Shown here: positions 34,344-43,379 of the stretch, piece after piece | Numbering within the stretch: position 1 is the first letter of the stretch | How the letters are laid out: the number at the start of each line of letters is the position of its first letter | Notes under the pieces: model-generated | Told to the model about the DNA's origin: nothing | Databases searched by the model: none | The model's input: only the letters and a program-made list of their open reading frames with translations | Assembly (NCBI RefSeq): GCF_015223195.1 | Contig: NZ_JADFUA010000001.1 | Coordinates: forward strand, 1 to 64,000 | Source: Chitinilyticum piscinae | GTDB taxonomy: Bacteria > Pseudomonadota > Gammaproteobacteria > Burkholderiales > Chitinibacteraceae | Direction of reading: 5' to 3' | Length of the DNA stretch: 64,000 nt | Translations under genes and position numbers: made by a program

Positions 34344-36050
34344 TCAGAGCACGATGCGCTCGGTAAGGTCGACCACCCGCGACACCTCATCGAGCGAAGT
34401 CGTGCCATCCAGAACACGCCGGCAGCCGTCATCGGCCAGCATCCGGAAGCCATGGCGCAGCGCCACTGCACGGATTTCCTGCATGGTCGCCCGACGGGCA
34501 ACCATTTCATCCAGCTCCGGGTTCATGCGCAGCAACTCCATGATGGCGGTACGCCCCTGATAGCCGGTTTCTGCGCAGTGGGCGCAGCCACGGGCGCGGT
34601 AGATACTTCCACTCCACCCGGCAGGCTCACCCAGCAAGCGCAGCTCGAAATCATCCGGCGCGTAGGCCTCCCGGCAATGCACGCAGAGCTTGCGCACCAG
34701 CCGCTGCGCAATGATGCCGATAATGTTGCCGGCCATGATATCCGCCTGCACGCCGATATCCAGCAGGCGCGGCAAGGCGCCCAGCGCGGAGCTGGTGTGC
34801 AGGGTCGAATACACCTGATGACCGGTCATCGCAGCCCGGAATGCCATGTCGGCCGTATCGCGATCACGGATTTCCCCCACCAGGATGATGTCCGGATCCT
34901 GACGCATCATCGAGCGGATACCGTTGGCGAAATCCATGCGGGCGGCCTCGTTGACCGAGGTCTGCCGGATCTGGGGGATCGGGTACTCGACTGGATCCTC
35001 CAGTGTCATGATGTTCACTTCAACTGTATTGATGTGATTCAGTATCGAATAGAGCGTGGTTGTCTTGCCTGATCCGGTGGGGCCGGTTACCAGAATGATG
35101 CCCTCCGGGCGGGCTATCATCAGGCGCAACAGATTGAGGTTGCGTTCCTCGAGCCCCAGCCTGTCCAGGGGCACCAGTCCTTTCTGGCGATCCAGAATCC
35201 GCAGCACCAGATTCTCGCCCCAGCTCGTCGGCTGGCTGGAGACCCGGAAATCCAGTGGCCGCCCTGCCAGCGACAAGGAAATGCGGCCATCCTGCGGGGC
35301 GCGGGTTTCCGCAATATTCATCGTCGCCATCACCTTCAGTCGCACCACCATTGCCGGCCAGTAAGTGCGGTGCAGCGCGCGAATCTGCCGCAGCACCCCG
35401 TCGATGCGGTAACGGATGCGCACAAAGGCCTGCTCGGGCTCGAAATGGATATCCGACGCCCCCCGGGTGACGGCATCGGCCAGCAAGGCATCAATCAACC
35501 GCACCACCGGCTGGCTGTAGGCGTTATCCGTGGCCGACAGGCTGCTCCAGTCGACCTCGCCGGTTTCGATCTCCCGCAAGATGCCGTCAATGGACAGCTC
35601 AAATCCGTAATACTGGTCAATCGCATGCAGCACATCCGATTCACCCGCCAGCATCGGCACAATGTCCAGGCCCTTGACCAGCGTACGCAGCTGATCCAGC
35701 GCAACCAGATTGTTCGGATTGACCATGGCGACAGTCAGGCGGCTTATCGCGTGATCCAGCGCCACCGGCAGTACCAGCAAGCGCTTGGCGACGTCCTTGC
35801 CGAGCAAAGCCAGCGCGTTGGCGGCAGGAATGACTCGCGAAAGATCAATGCTCTGGCTACCCAGATTTTCCGAGAGAGCCTCGCGCAGGACACCTTCCGA
35901 GACAAAGCCCTGCGACACCATCAGCTTGCCTAGCGGCTCGCCAGAACGGCGCTGCTCCAGCAAGGCAATGCGCAGCTGATCCTGGGTAATCAGCCCCTTG
36001 CTGACCAGCAACTCCCCCAGAGGGAGCTTGCTGCGCGTGACCCCGTTCAT
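34344..36050 (-). CDS. mshE: MshE, pilus assembly ATPase with MshEN c-di-GMP-type domain
   Basis: A 568-residue GspE-family motor. The N-terminus holds two tandem MshEN motifs, PLGELLVSKGLITQDQLRIA (about 11-30) and PLGKLMVSQGFVSEGVLREA (about 36-55), the pattern that binds c-di-GMP in Vibrio MshE. The motor follows: Walker A GPTGSGKTTT (about 330), an Asp box, Walker B LVGEIRDRDTAD (about 395), and a zinc site of two Cys pairs (LCVHC and GCAHC). The start overlaps mshN by 4 bases. Activity is likely under c-di-GMP control. Confidence 0.93.
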   Translation of the reverse strand: MNGVTRSKLPLGELLVSKGLITQDQLRIALLEQRRSGEPLGKLMVSQGFVSEGVLREALSENLGSQSIDLSRVIPAANALALLGKDVAKRLLVLPVALDHAISRLTVAMVNPNNLVALDQLRTLVKGLDIVPMLAGESDVLHAIDQYYGFELSIDGILREIETGEVDWSSLSATDNAYSQPVVRLIDALLADAVTRGASDIHFEPEQAFVRIRYRIDGVLRQIRALHRTYWPAMVVRLKVMATMNIAETRAPQDGRISLSLAGRPLDFRVSSQPTSWGENLVLRILDRQKGLVPLDRLGLEERNLNLLRLMIARPEGIILVTGPTGSGKTTTLYSILNHINTVEVNIMTLEDPVEYPIPQIRQTSVNEAARMDFANGIRSMMRQDPDIILVGEIRDRDTADMAFRAAMTGHQVYSTLHTSSALGALPRLLDIGVQADIMAGNIIGIIAQRLVRKLCVHCREAYAPDDFELRLLGEPAGWSGSIYRARGCAHCAETGYQGRTAIMELLRMNPELDEMVARRATMQEIRAVALRHGFRMLADDGCRRVLDGTTSLDEVSRVVDLTERIVL

Positions 36051-37387
36051 GGCGCATCTCCCGCCAACTGCTGAAGACGCCGCATCACCGCATCCAGATT
36101 GAAGCGGTAGGGCTGCCGCCCAGCCAGCTGGATCGCCTTGCCATAGTATTCCCCTGCCAATCGGGCCTGGCCAAGCTGGTCAAGGCATACAGCCAGATTG
36201 AAGGCCAGATCCGGGTTGTCCGAATCGCGTTCCCATGCCTGGAAATACAGCTCCTGCGCTTCGGCCCAGCGCTGTTGCCGCACATAATGCTGTGCCAGCA
36301 GCAGGGTATTGGCCGGATGATCCTGCTGATGCAGACGGCTGGCATCGACCTCATCGAAAGACTGTAATGCCAGCAGGCCCGCCTGTGCATCGGCATCTCT
36401 GGGATAGAGCTGCAACAGACGCTGATACACGGCCTGGGCCGCATCCGGGCGCCCCTGCTGCACGGCGATTGCGGCAACACCGAGCAGCGCATCACGATTA
36501 CCGGAGTCCCCCCGCAAAACAGTACGGTATGCCTGCAGGGATTGCTCCAGCTCTCCTTGCTGATAATGCTGCCAGCCCTGCTGCAGCCATGCATTGATCT
36601 CCGGGTTCGCTGGCGGTTGCCGCTCGAAACGCGGCAGCGGCGCAGCCACAGCTGGACCCTTTGCATCCGCATGTGCCGGAGAGGAGGCGCTCAGCGGGAT
36701 CGCAGTTACGATCACCGCACTGCGGGAGGACGCATCCACCACAGGCTCCATCAGCGGGGATGGCGCAAGCGCCGCCGCGTGGATCTGGCTGGTCACACCC
36801 TGTTCATGTTTCTCACTGGTAACGGCCGCGCTGGCGCGCATCGCAGTTGCTTGCGGAAGCGTGGCGGACGGTTGCAACCGATACCATTGCCAGAAGACCC
36901 ACAACGCAGCAATCAGCACCGCAGTGCCACCGGCAATCATCAGCCAGATCACGCGCCGCCCTACTCCCTCTGCGGACACCGGCATGCGGGCTTCTGCTCC
37001 TCGAGTCTCAGGGGCAGGCTGCGCGGCCGGTGCGGCAATAGCGGCAGGCTCGGTTACCGGCAAAGACGGAGGTGCAGAGGCCATTTCCGAAGCCGCCAGC
37101 AGCCCAGGCAGCACGGGGAGAGGCCCGTTTTCGCTTTGCCCAGTTTCTGAGTCCCCAGTGAGTAGAGCCGATTCGTCCACCTGCAGGGACAGACCTGTAT
37201 CGTCATCCGCTTGCTCGACGACCTGTGGCATATCGGCCTGGCTCAAGCTGGGCGTGAGCGAGCCCTCGGAAGGGTCATCCAGCTGCAGCTCCGGCAAGGG
37301 ATGCTCCGGACCGGCAGCATCCTCTGCGGACTGTTGCAGTTTCTTCTGCTCCTCGGCCTGACGCAGGGCGCGCAATAACAGACTCAT
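36047..37387 (-). CDS. mshN: MshN-like TPR protein of the MSHA machinery
   Basis: About 446 residues: cytoplasmic N-terminus SLLLRALRQAEEQKK (shared with MshN/PilF-associated proteins), an acidic linker, one membrane helix (about 146-165, VIWLMIAGGTAVLIAALWVF), then periplasmic Pro/Ala-rich sequence and four to five TPRs in the last 190 residues (WLQQGWQHYQQGELEQSLQAY, then VYQRLLQLYPRDADAQAGL). Start 37387 leaves 10 bases after the mshL stop; the frame to 37477 overlaps mshL and is rejected. Confidence 0.82.
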   Translation of the reverse strand: MSLLLRALRQAEEQKKLQQSAEDAAGPEHPLPELQLDDPSEGSLTPSLSQADMPQVVEQADDDTGLSLQVDESALLTGDSETGQSENGPLPVLPGLLAASEMASAPPSLPVTEPAAIAAPAAQPAPETRGAEARMPVSAEGVGRRVIWLMIAGGTAVLIAALWVFWQWYRLQPSATLPQATAMRASAAVTSEKHEQGVTSQIHAAALAPSPLMEPVVDASSRSAVIVTAIPLSASSPAHADAKGPAVAAPLPRFERQPPANPEINAWLQQGWQHYQQGELEQSLQAYRTVLRGDSGNRDALLGVAAIAVQQGRPDAAQAVYQRLLQLYPRDADAQAGLLALQSFDEVDASRLHQQDHPANTLLLAQHYVRQQRWAEAQELYFQAWERDSDNPDLAFNLAVCLDQLGQARLAGEYYGKAIQLAGRQPYRFNLDAVMRRLQQLAGDAP

Positions 37388-37397
37388 CGTGCCCGCC

Positions 37398-39308
37398 CTA
37401 CTTCGCAGACCTGACAGGAGTAGCGCCTGCCTCGAATGCCGAAAGTTCGAAATCGGCTGGGCTGCGGAAGAAATCATCTCCCGGCAGATAGTTTTTCAAC
37501 CCGGCCAGATCCCCGCTCATGCTGGCATCGCGAACCAGTACCGGCCGCAGGAAGACAATCAGTTCACTCTTGCCGACCCGGTCATCCCGGTAGGAAAACA
37601 GATCGCCAACCGTGGGAATTTTGGAGAGGAAAGGAATTCCCTGCCGGTCAGTGCTCATAGACTCCTGAATCAGGCCGCCAAGCACAGCGGTCTGGCCGGA
37701 CGGAACCTTCAGGGTCGAGTCAAATTCACGAACCTGGGTTACCGGAATGAGGCTCTGGATGTTCGACTTGTTGCTTGCCGCAATAATGGCCACACCGGGA
37801 TCTGCCACATAGGAGCTGATACTTGTAATGGTCGGGCGTACATTCAGGGCAATGCTGCCAGTCTCGGCGATCTGTGGCGTCACTTGCATCACCAGCCCGA
37901 CCGGGACTGTATGCAATTCGCTCTCATAGGTTGGAGGAATCACGACACCATCGGCAGACTGCCCCGGCGTCGCCTTGATCGTGAAATACACCTGCTCCTG
38001 TACCACCTTCATCACCGCAGTCTGGTTGTTCAGCGCGATGACTTTCGGACTGGACAGCACACGGGTACGGCCGAATTGTTCGAGCAGCTTGATCGTCATG
38101 TCAAAGCTGCCGCTATTGAACGAAACGGCAGCAAAGGGCGCGCTTCCCAGATTCTGCCCCAGCAGTTGCTGCGAAAACGACCAACCGCTGCCGGCCGACG
38201 CGAGTTTGCTCCAGTCCACGCCAGCCTGATACTGGTCCCCCAGATTCACTTCGACGATGGTCGCCTCAATCAAGACCTGACGCTGCGCGGCCGATTGCAA
38301 CAACGCCAGAAATTCCGCCACCTTGCGCTGATCCTTCTGGCTGGCACGCACCAACACGATGCCGCTCTCGGGATTGATGATGACCTGATTGGAACGCTTG
38401 TATTCTTCCCGCTTGATTCTGGCCTGCTTGAGCTGAAACTCCGCCAGCCGCTCCAGATCTTCGGCCTGGACACGATAAATGCCCCCCAGGGTCTGCTGGG
38501 CTTGCGCCAGTTCCTGGCTGATTGCATTCAGCTTTTCCTTCTGCGCGGCAGCCACCAGTTCGCTTGAGGCCGTGGTATCCGTACCCCCTGTCTTGCGATT
38601 GGCAACCGCAGCCAGTGCCGCGACATCCCCAAGCCGGCCGGTGCTGGTCGCAACAGCCTCCAGCCCCAGAATATCTTTCAGATTGCGCTCCAGTCGGACC
38701 CAGAACTGGTTTTCGCTGCTGTAATCGAGCATGGTGCAGGACGAATTCGAACCCGCAGCGCACGAACCCTGCCCATCACCGCTGCGTGCGGCATTTCCCG
38801 AAGTGCCGGCGGAGGACACTGTATTGGCTACAGACACGTTGGAGCGCACCATCCGGGCGATATTCAGATAGTCCACCTTGTAAGTCTGGAAGTAGGGCTC
38901 ATCCGGACGCACGACCAGCACCCCTTGCTCAAGCGTCCAGCGTAGCGGTAACTGTGCCGACAGCCGTTCCATGATCTGCGGCAAGGTCTGATTGATGGCG
39001 TTGATTGACACCAATCCGGAAATGCCGGGATGCAGATCGATGTTGATCCTCGCATCCCGCGCCAGCGCAAACAGCAAATCGTGGATGTCCACGTTACTGA
39101 CAACCACGCTATAGGTTTCTGCCTTGCGGGCAGCAGTGGGTTTGGGCAAGACAGGAGGCACGACGACCGTCTGGGGGATCGCACCGGTCGCAACGGCACT
39201 GGCCTGTCGTCCGGCAAGATTGCGCGATGGTTCAGAAGGCAGCGGATCACGGGTGGCGCAACCGGCCAGAAACAAAACTGCAGTAGCAGACAAGCAGCAC
39301 AAACGCAC
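37398..39308 (-). CDS. mshL: MshL, outer-membrane secretin lipoprotein
   Basis: A 636-residue secretin. Lipobox LFLAGC at about residues 13-18; an N0/STN-like domain (VDIHDLLFALARDARINID); N1-type repeats; then the beta-barrel gate, with VPVGLVMQVTPQIAETGSIALNVRP and the C-terminal VPSGQTAVLGGLIQE and RKSEL-type signature (VGKSELIVFLRPVLV). It forms the outer-membrane channel for the MSHA-like fibre. First gene of a nine-gene operon in which almost every neighbour overlaps by 4 bases. Confidence 0.93.
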   Translation of the reverse strand: MRLCCLSATAVLFLAGCATRDPLPSEPSRNLAGRQASAVATGAIPQTVVVPPVLPKPTAARKAETYSVVVSNVDIHDLLFALARDARINIDLHPGISGLVSINAINQTLPQIMERLSAQLPLRWTLEQGVLVVRPDEPYFQTYKVDYLNIARMVRSNVSVANTVSSAGTSGNAARSGDGQGSCAAGSNSSCTMLDYSSENQFWVRLERNLKDILGLEAVATSTGRLGDVAALAAVANRKTGGTDTTASSELVAAAQKEKLNAISQELAQAQQTLGGIYRVQAEDLERLAEFQLKQARIKREEYKRSNQVIINPESGIVLVRASQKDQRKVAEFLALLQSAAQRQVLIEATIVEVNLGDQYQAGVDWSKLASAGSGWSFSQQLLGQNLGSAPFAAVSFNSGSFDMTIKLLEQFGRTRVLSSPKVIALNNQTAVMKVVQEQVYFTIKATPGQSADGVVIPPTYESELHTVPVGLVMQVTPQIAETGSIALNVRPTITSISSYVADPGVAIIAASNKSNIQSLIPVTQVREFDSTLKVPSGQTAVLGGLIQESMSTDRQGIPFLSKIPTVGDLFSYRDDRVGKSELIVFLRPVLVRDASMSGDLAGLKNYLPGDDFFRSPADFELSAFEAGATPVRSAK

Positions 39309-39383
39309 GTGGCAACCCAGGTCATGTCGAGGTCATTCAAGGCTAGATCATGCTTTGGCTGACAACAAATTTACCGCAGCGCA

Positions 39384-39626
39384 ATGACTCAAACGGCAGA
39401 TCCTCTGCCTCCAGTACGGCGTGATGGTATTAATGCCAGCAGCAGCACACGGCATAAGCACTTACTTTATACTGACAGTGCGCGCCGTTACATCAATCCG
39501 GAACGAGTTCCTTTACCATCTGCATCAATTATCCAGCTCGTGGCGGAAGCCCAAAGGAACGCGCCGCCTCCGGCGTCGCCGGAGCACAAGCAATCCAACC
39601 TGTGGAATATTCAGATAAAACCATGA
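39384..39626 (+). CDS. Possible 80-residue ORF translationally coupled to mlaF
   Basis: A basic, Pro-rich soluble frame (with ARRYINPERVPLPSASIIQL in the middle) whose TGA overlaps the mlaF ATG as ATGA, the coupling used elsewhere in this operon. No Shine-Dalgarno precedes its own ATG, and I do not recognise the sequence. It may be a real short gene or a chance frame in the 315-base mshL-mlaF gap, which must also contain the promoters for both operons. Confidence 0.35.
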   Translation: MTQTADPLPPVRRDGINASSSTRHKHLLYTDSARRYINPERVPLPSASIIQLVAEAQRNAPPPASPEHKQSNLWNIQIKP

Positions 39627-40426
39627 CCGATGCGCTGGTTGAATTTACTGCTGCCAGTTTCTCCTACGACGACACTCCGCTGCTGAAAAACATCAGCATG
39701 CAGGTTCGCCGAGGGCAACTTGTTGCCATCATGGGAGGATCCGGCTCAGGGAAAACGACACTGCTGCGATTGATCGGAGCCCAGCTCCAGCCTGATGAGG
39801 GCACAGTCAGCGTTGCCGGCATTGATACGCGCAATCTGGATGAGGCAGGACTGTATAATCTGCGCAGCAAGATCGGGATGCTGTTTCAGTTTGGAGCCCT
39901 GTTTACCGACCTGAACGTGTTCGACAACGTGGCATTTCCCCTGCGCGAACGCAGCCGGCTGCCGGAGAGCATGATCCGCGACCTGGTGTTGCTCAAATTG
40001 CAGGCGGTCGGCCTGCGCGGCGCCGCTCAATTGATGCCTCAGGAGCTTTCGGGCGGCATGGCACGCAGAGTCGCACTGGCTCGCGCCATCGCGCTGGATC
40101 CGGCCATCATGCTGTATGACGAACCCTTCACGGGCCTTGATCCCATTTCACTGGCGACCATCGGCAAACTCATCCGCGAGCTCAATGATGCCCTTGGAAC
40201 CGCTTCGGTGATCGTGACCCATGACGTGCAGGAATCCCTGCAGCTGGTTGATTACATCTATTTTCTTGCCGATGGCGTGATCGTGAGTGCCGGAACTCCC
40301 GATGAAATCCGTGCATCAACGCATCCCTTTGTCCAGCAATTCATCCATGGACGCGCCGATGGACCAGTTGCCTTTCACAAGCCTGCCCCTCCCTATCTTG
40401 CACAACTGGGAATCGGGGTTCAGTAA
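39623..40426 (+). CDS. mlaF: MlaF, phospholipid transport ATPase
   Basis: ATP-binding subunit of the MlaFEDB complex that moves phospholipids between outer and inner membranes to keep outer-leaflet asymmetry. About 267 residues: Walker A GGSGSGKTTLLR, Q-loop FQFGALF, signature ELSGGMARRVALARA, Walker B IMLYDEPFTGLDP, H-loop VTHDVQ. ATG 39623 fits the family start; a GTG 21 bases earlier is in frame. Overlaps mlaE by 1 base. Confidence 0.94.
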   Translation: MTDALVEFTAASFSYDDTPLLKNISMQVRRGQLVAIMGGSGSGKTTLLRLIGAQLQPDEGTVSVAGIDTRNLDEAGLYNLRSKIGMLFQFGALFTDLNVFDNVAFPLRERSRLPESMIRDLVLLKLQAVGLRGAAQLMPQELSGGMARRVALARAIALDPAIMLYDEPFTGLDPISLATIGKLIRELNDALGTASVIVTHDVQESLQLVDYIYFLADGVIVSAGTPDEIRASTHPFVQQFIHGRADGPVAFHKPAPPYLAQLGIGVQ

Positions 40427-41220
40427 TGGCTGAGTGGTTCTACCGTTTCTGCCAGAATCTCGGGCATCCGCTGAACACCAGGCTGATCAAGCTTGGCTTT
40501 GCCTGCCGGTTTTTGCTGGCCATTCTGCGCCATACGCCCGGCATATTGCGCCGCCCTCGACTGCTGGCGCGCGAAATCTGGTTCGCCGGTGTACTGTCGG
40601 TACTGATCATCAGTGTATCGGGCCTGTTCGTCGGCATGGTACTGGCCTTGCAGGGCTACGATACGCTACAGCGTTTTGGCGCCTCCTCCTCACTGGGCAT
40701 CCTTGTGGCACTTTCACTGGTCCGCGAACTAGGCCCGGTTGTAGGCGCCCTGCTGTTTGCCAGCCGGGCCGGTTCAGCCATCACCGCCGAGGTGGGCTTG
40801 ATGAAGGCCACAGAACAACTTTCAGCCATGGAGATGATGGCTGTGAACCCCATAGCGCGAGTGATAGCGCCTCGCTTCTGGGGGGCATTCATCTCAATGC
40901 CGCTGCTGGCTGCCATGTTCAGTGCAACCGGCATCCTGGGTGGCTACCTGATTGGCGTAGAGCTGCTAGGGCTTGATGCAGGCAGCTTCTGGTCGCAGAT
41001 GCAGAGCGCGGTTGACTTTCGCCAGGACGTTCTCAATGGCCTGATCAAGAGCGTTTTCTTTGGTACTGCCATTGCCCTGATCGCGGTCTTCGAAGGTTAT
41101 GATGCGCCGCCAACGGCCGAAGGCATTTCCACGGCAACGACACGCACTGTCGTGACCAGTGCGCTCGTTACGCTGATTCTGGATTTCATCCTCACCGCCT
41201 TTATGTTCCGCGGTGTGTAA
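40426..41220 (+). CDS. mlaE: MlaE, phospholipid transport permease
   Basis: A 264-residue inner-membrane permease (MlaE/YrbE family) with about five membrane segments. Family blocks seen: GLFVGMVLALQGYDTLQRFG, LVRELGPVVGALLFASRAGSAITAEVG, TEQLSAMEMMAVNPIARV, and a C-terminal TTRTVV-ALVTLILDFILTA. Confidence 0.95.
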   Translation: MAEWFYRFCQNLGHPLNTRLIKLGFACRFLLAILRHTPGILRRPRLLAREIWFAGVLSVLIISVSGLFVGMVLALQGYDTLQRFGASSSLGILVALSLVRELGPVVGALLFASRAGSAITAEVGLMKATEQLSAMEMMAVNPIARVIAPRFWGAFISMPLLAAMFSATGILGGYLIGVELLGLDAGSFWSQMQSAVDFRQDVLNGLIKSVFFGTAIALIAVFEGYDAPPTAEGISTATTRTVVTSALVTLILDFILTAFMFRGV

Positions 41221-41237
41221 CAAGGATATAGGCAATA

Positions 41238-41717
41238 ATGAAACGAGGTCTCATTGATTTCTGGGTTGGTCTTTTTGTACTGGTCGGGCTTGCCGCAATA
41301 CTGTTTCTGGCACTCAGGGTCAGCACGGTATCCGGCCAGCCGGCAGGCAGCAGCTACACGATCACCGCCACCTTTGACAATATTGGCGGCCTGAAAGTGC
41401 GGGCCCCCGTGAAAAGTGCCGGCGTGCTTGTGGGGCGAGTCGACAGCATCGACCTGGATACGGAACGCTATCTGGCAAAAGTCACTCTGAGCATCAACCA
41501 GCGCTACCGCTTCAGCCGGGACAGCAGCGCAGAAATCCTGACCTCAGGGCTGCTCGGCGAGCAATACATCGGAATTACCAGCGGGGCTGACGATAAAATG
41601 CTGCAAGACGGGGATGCCTTTAAAATCACGTCCTCGGCCATCATTCTTGAACAACTGATCAGCCGCTTCCTCTTTTCCAAGGCGGCTGGCGACCACGAAG
41701 CAACACCGGAGAAATAA
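41238..41717 (+). CDS. mlaD: MlaD, MCE-domain lipid-binding subunit
   Basis: A 159-residue membrane-anchored periplasmic protein: one N-terminal helix (DFWVGLFVLVGLAAILFLAL), then a single MCE domain (ITATFDNIGGLKVRAPVKSAGVLVGRV, then LTSGLLGEQYIGI). It forms the hexameric ring that passes lipid between MlaFE and MlaC. Confidence 0.95.
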   Translation: MKRGLIDFWVGLFVLVGLAAILFLALRVSTVSGQPAGSSYTITATFDNIGGLKVRAPVKSAGVLVGRVDSIDLDTERYLAKVTLSINQRYRFSRDSSAEILTSGLLGEQYIGITSGADDKMLQDGDAFKITSSAIILEQLISRFLFSKAAGDHEATPEK

Positions 41718-41721
41718 CTCG

Positions 41722-42327
41722 ATGCCCAAACTGATCGGCCTCATCCTTGCCATCACGCTGACCGGCCTGATGCCCGCGGCTCTCGCCACAAACGAGACGC
41801 CCGAGCAACTGGTGCGCCAGAGCAGCAAGGACGTTCTCGACATCATCCGCAAAAATGACAAGGATCCGGCAAAGATCCGCGATCAGGTTGACGCCCGCGT
41901 GGCGCCGCTGGCCGATTACACCCGTATGACCCAGCTGGCAGCTGGCCGCTACTGGAAAACGGCAACACCGGAGCAGCAGCAGGCACTGACGCGCGAATTC
42001 CGCACCATGCTGGTACGTACCTACCTCTCGGCGTTGTCGATCTACAAGAATGCCCAGGTCGAGGTGCGCTCGGTACGCCAGGGCAGCTCCAGCGATGAAC
42101 AGGATGTCCGCACCGAAGTGACACTACCGGGGGAGAAGCCGATTCCGCTGGATTTCAGCTTCGAAAAGAACAGCAACGACTGGAAAGTCTATGACATCTC
42201 GGTGAATGGTGTCAGCTTCATCAACAATCACCGCAACACCTTCGCATCCGTCATCAAGAGCGAAGGTATCGATGGCTTGATCAAGCAGCTCGCCAGCCGG
42301 AATGCTTCAGGCAGCAGCAACAAATGA
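41722..42327 (+). CDS. mlaC: MlaC, periplasmic phospholipid shuttle
   Basis: A 201-residue exported protein (signal LTGLMPAALA-T) of the MlaC/Ttg2 family. Family pattern: FDFxxM-type region ADYTRMTQLAAGRYWKTATPEQQQALTREFRTMLVRTY, and C-terminal DWKVYDISVNGVSFINNHRNTF. It carries lipid between the outer-membrane MlaA complex and MlaD. Confidence 0.95.
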   Translation: MPKLIGLILAITLTGLMPAALATNETPEQLVRQSSKDVLDIIRKNDKDPAKIRDQVDARVAPLADYTRMTQLAAGRYWKTATPEQQQALTREFRTMLVRTYLSALSIYKNAQVEVRSVRQGSSSDEQDVRTEVTLPGEKPIPLDFSFEKNSNDWKVYDISVNGVSFINNHRNTFASVIKSEGIDGLIKQLASRNASGSSNK

Positions 42328-42611
42328 AAATAGTACAACCGGGCGACTCACTGACTCTGCAACATGCGCACCAGCAGCTCAAGCTGCTGGAGGGGCTGTC
42401 TGGCGACGTCACCGTTGATCTCTCTGGCGTTAATCAGATCGATTCAGCCGCAGTAGCCCTTTTGCTTCACTGGCTGCGAGCTGCACAACTGCAGTACATT
42501 TCCCTCCAGTTCACCGGTCTGCCCGAATCGCTGACCCGTCTGCTCCATGTTTATGACCTGGACTCCCTGCTCGCCACCGGTCAGGCGGAGTTGCAGGCTG
42601 GCCAGCACTGA
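42324..42611 (+). CDS. mlaB: MlaB, STAS-domain subunit
   Basis: A 95-residue STAS domain: DVTVDLSGVNQIDSAAVALLLHWLRAA, then LQFTGLPESLTRLLHVYDLD. In E. coli, MlaB binds MlaF and is needed for complex stability. Overlaps the mlaC stop by 4 bases. Confidence 0.88.
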   Translation: MKIVQPGDSLTLQHAHQQLKLLEGLSGDVTVDLSGVNQIDSAAVALLLHWLRAAQLQYISLQFTGLPESLTRLLHVYDLDSLLATGQAELQAGQH

Positions 42612-42629
42612 CACCCGGAGGATCGCGCC

Positions 42630-43379
42630 ATGAAACGGATCGTCCCGCTCGCACTTTCTGCGCTGCTCGTTGCCTGTGCCACACCGCACAATCATTATGA
42701 TCCACTCGAGCCGGTAAACCGCCCGATCTACGAATTCAACAATGCCATTGACAAAGCGGCTCTTAAGCCGCTGGCACAGGGCTGGCACGATTACGTCCCC
42801 CATCCGGTGCAATATGGTGTGCGCAATTTCTTCGGCAACATTGATGACCTGTTCGGCATCCCGGCCGCATTGCTGCAGGGCAAGGCGACGCCGGCCTCGC
42901 GCAGCTTTGCCCGCGTACTGGTCAACACCACTGCGGGGCTGGCAGGGCTGATTGATGTAGCCAGCACCCTACCCATCGAAAAACAGGACGAAGACCTGGG
43001 CCAGACCCTGGGATACTGGGGAATTCCGACCGGGCCATACCTAATGGTGCCCTTCTATGGGCCACTGACCGTGCGCGATAGCGCGGAGCCGATCAGCCGC
43101 TTTGCCTGGGGGCCGATTGACTACATCGACCCGCTCGGCGGGCAAATCGCCTACTACAGTACCTATCTGGTCAGCGCCCGTGCCGATCTGCTACCACTGG
43201 ATGCGGCGATCGCCGAGGCACTGGATCCCTATGCCTTCATCCGCGATGCCTATCTGCAACGACGCTGGTACAAGGTGCACGACGGTAATCCGCCACACCC
43301 GCTTGCGCTCAGCGACGACATGGACGAGCAGGACGAAGCACCAGCCCAGACAGAAACCGGAAACCAGCCAGCACAATGA
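42630..43379 (+). CDS. mlaA: MlaA (VacJ) outer-membrane lipoprotein
   Basis: A 249-residue lipoprotein (lipobox LLVAC). The VacJ family is plain: YDPLEPVNRPIYEFNN, FFGNIDDLFGIPAALLQGK, FARVLVNTTAGLAGLIDVAS, and FGQTLG-like DLGQTLGYWGIPTGPYLMVP. It removes phospholipid from the outer leaflet and passes it to MlaC. In E. coli it lies elsewhere; here it sits just after mlaB. Confidence 0.95.
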   Translation: MKRIVPLALSALLVACATPHNHYDPLEPVNRPIYEFNNAIDKAALKPLAQGWHDYVPHPVQYGVRNFFGNIDDLFGIPAALLQGKATPASRSFARVLVNTTAGLAGLIDVASTLPIEKQDEDLGQTLGYWGIPTGPYLMVPFYGPLTVRDSAEPISRFAWGPIDYIDPLGGQIAYYSTYLVSARADLLPLDAAIAEALDPYAFIRDAYLQRRWYKVHDGNPPHPLALSDDMDEQDEAPAQTETGNQPAQ

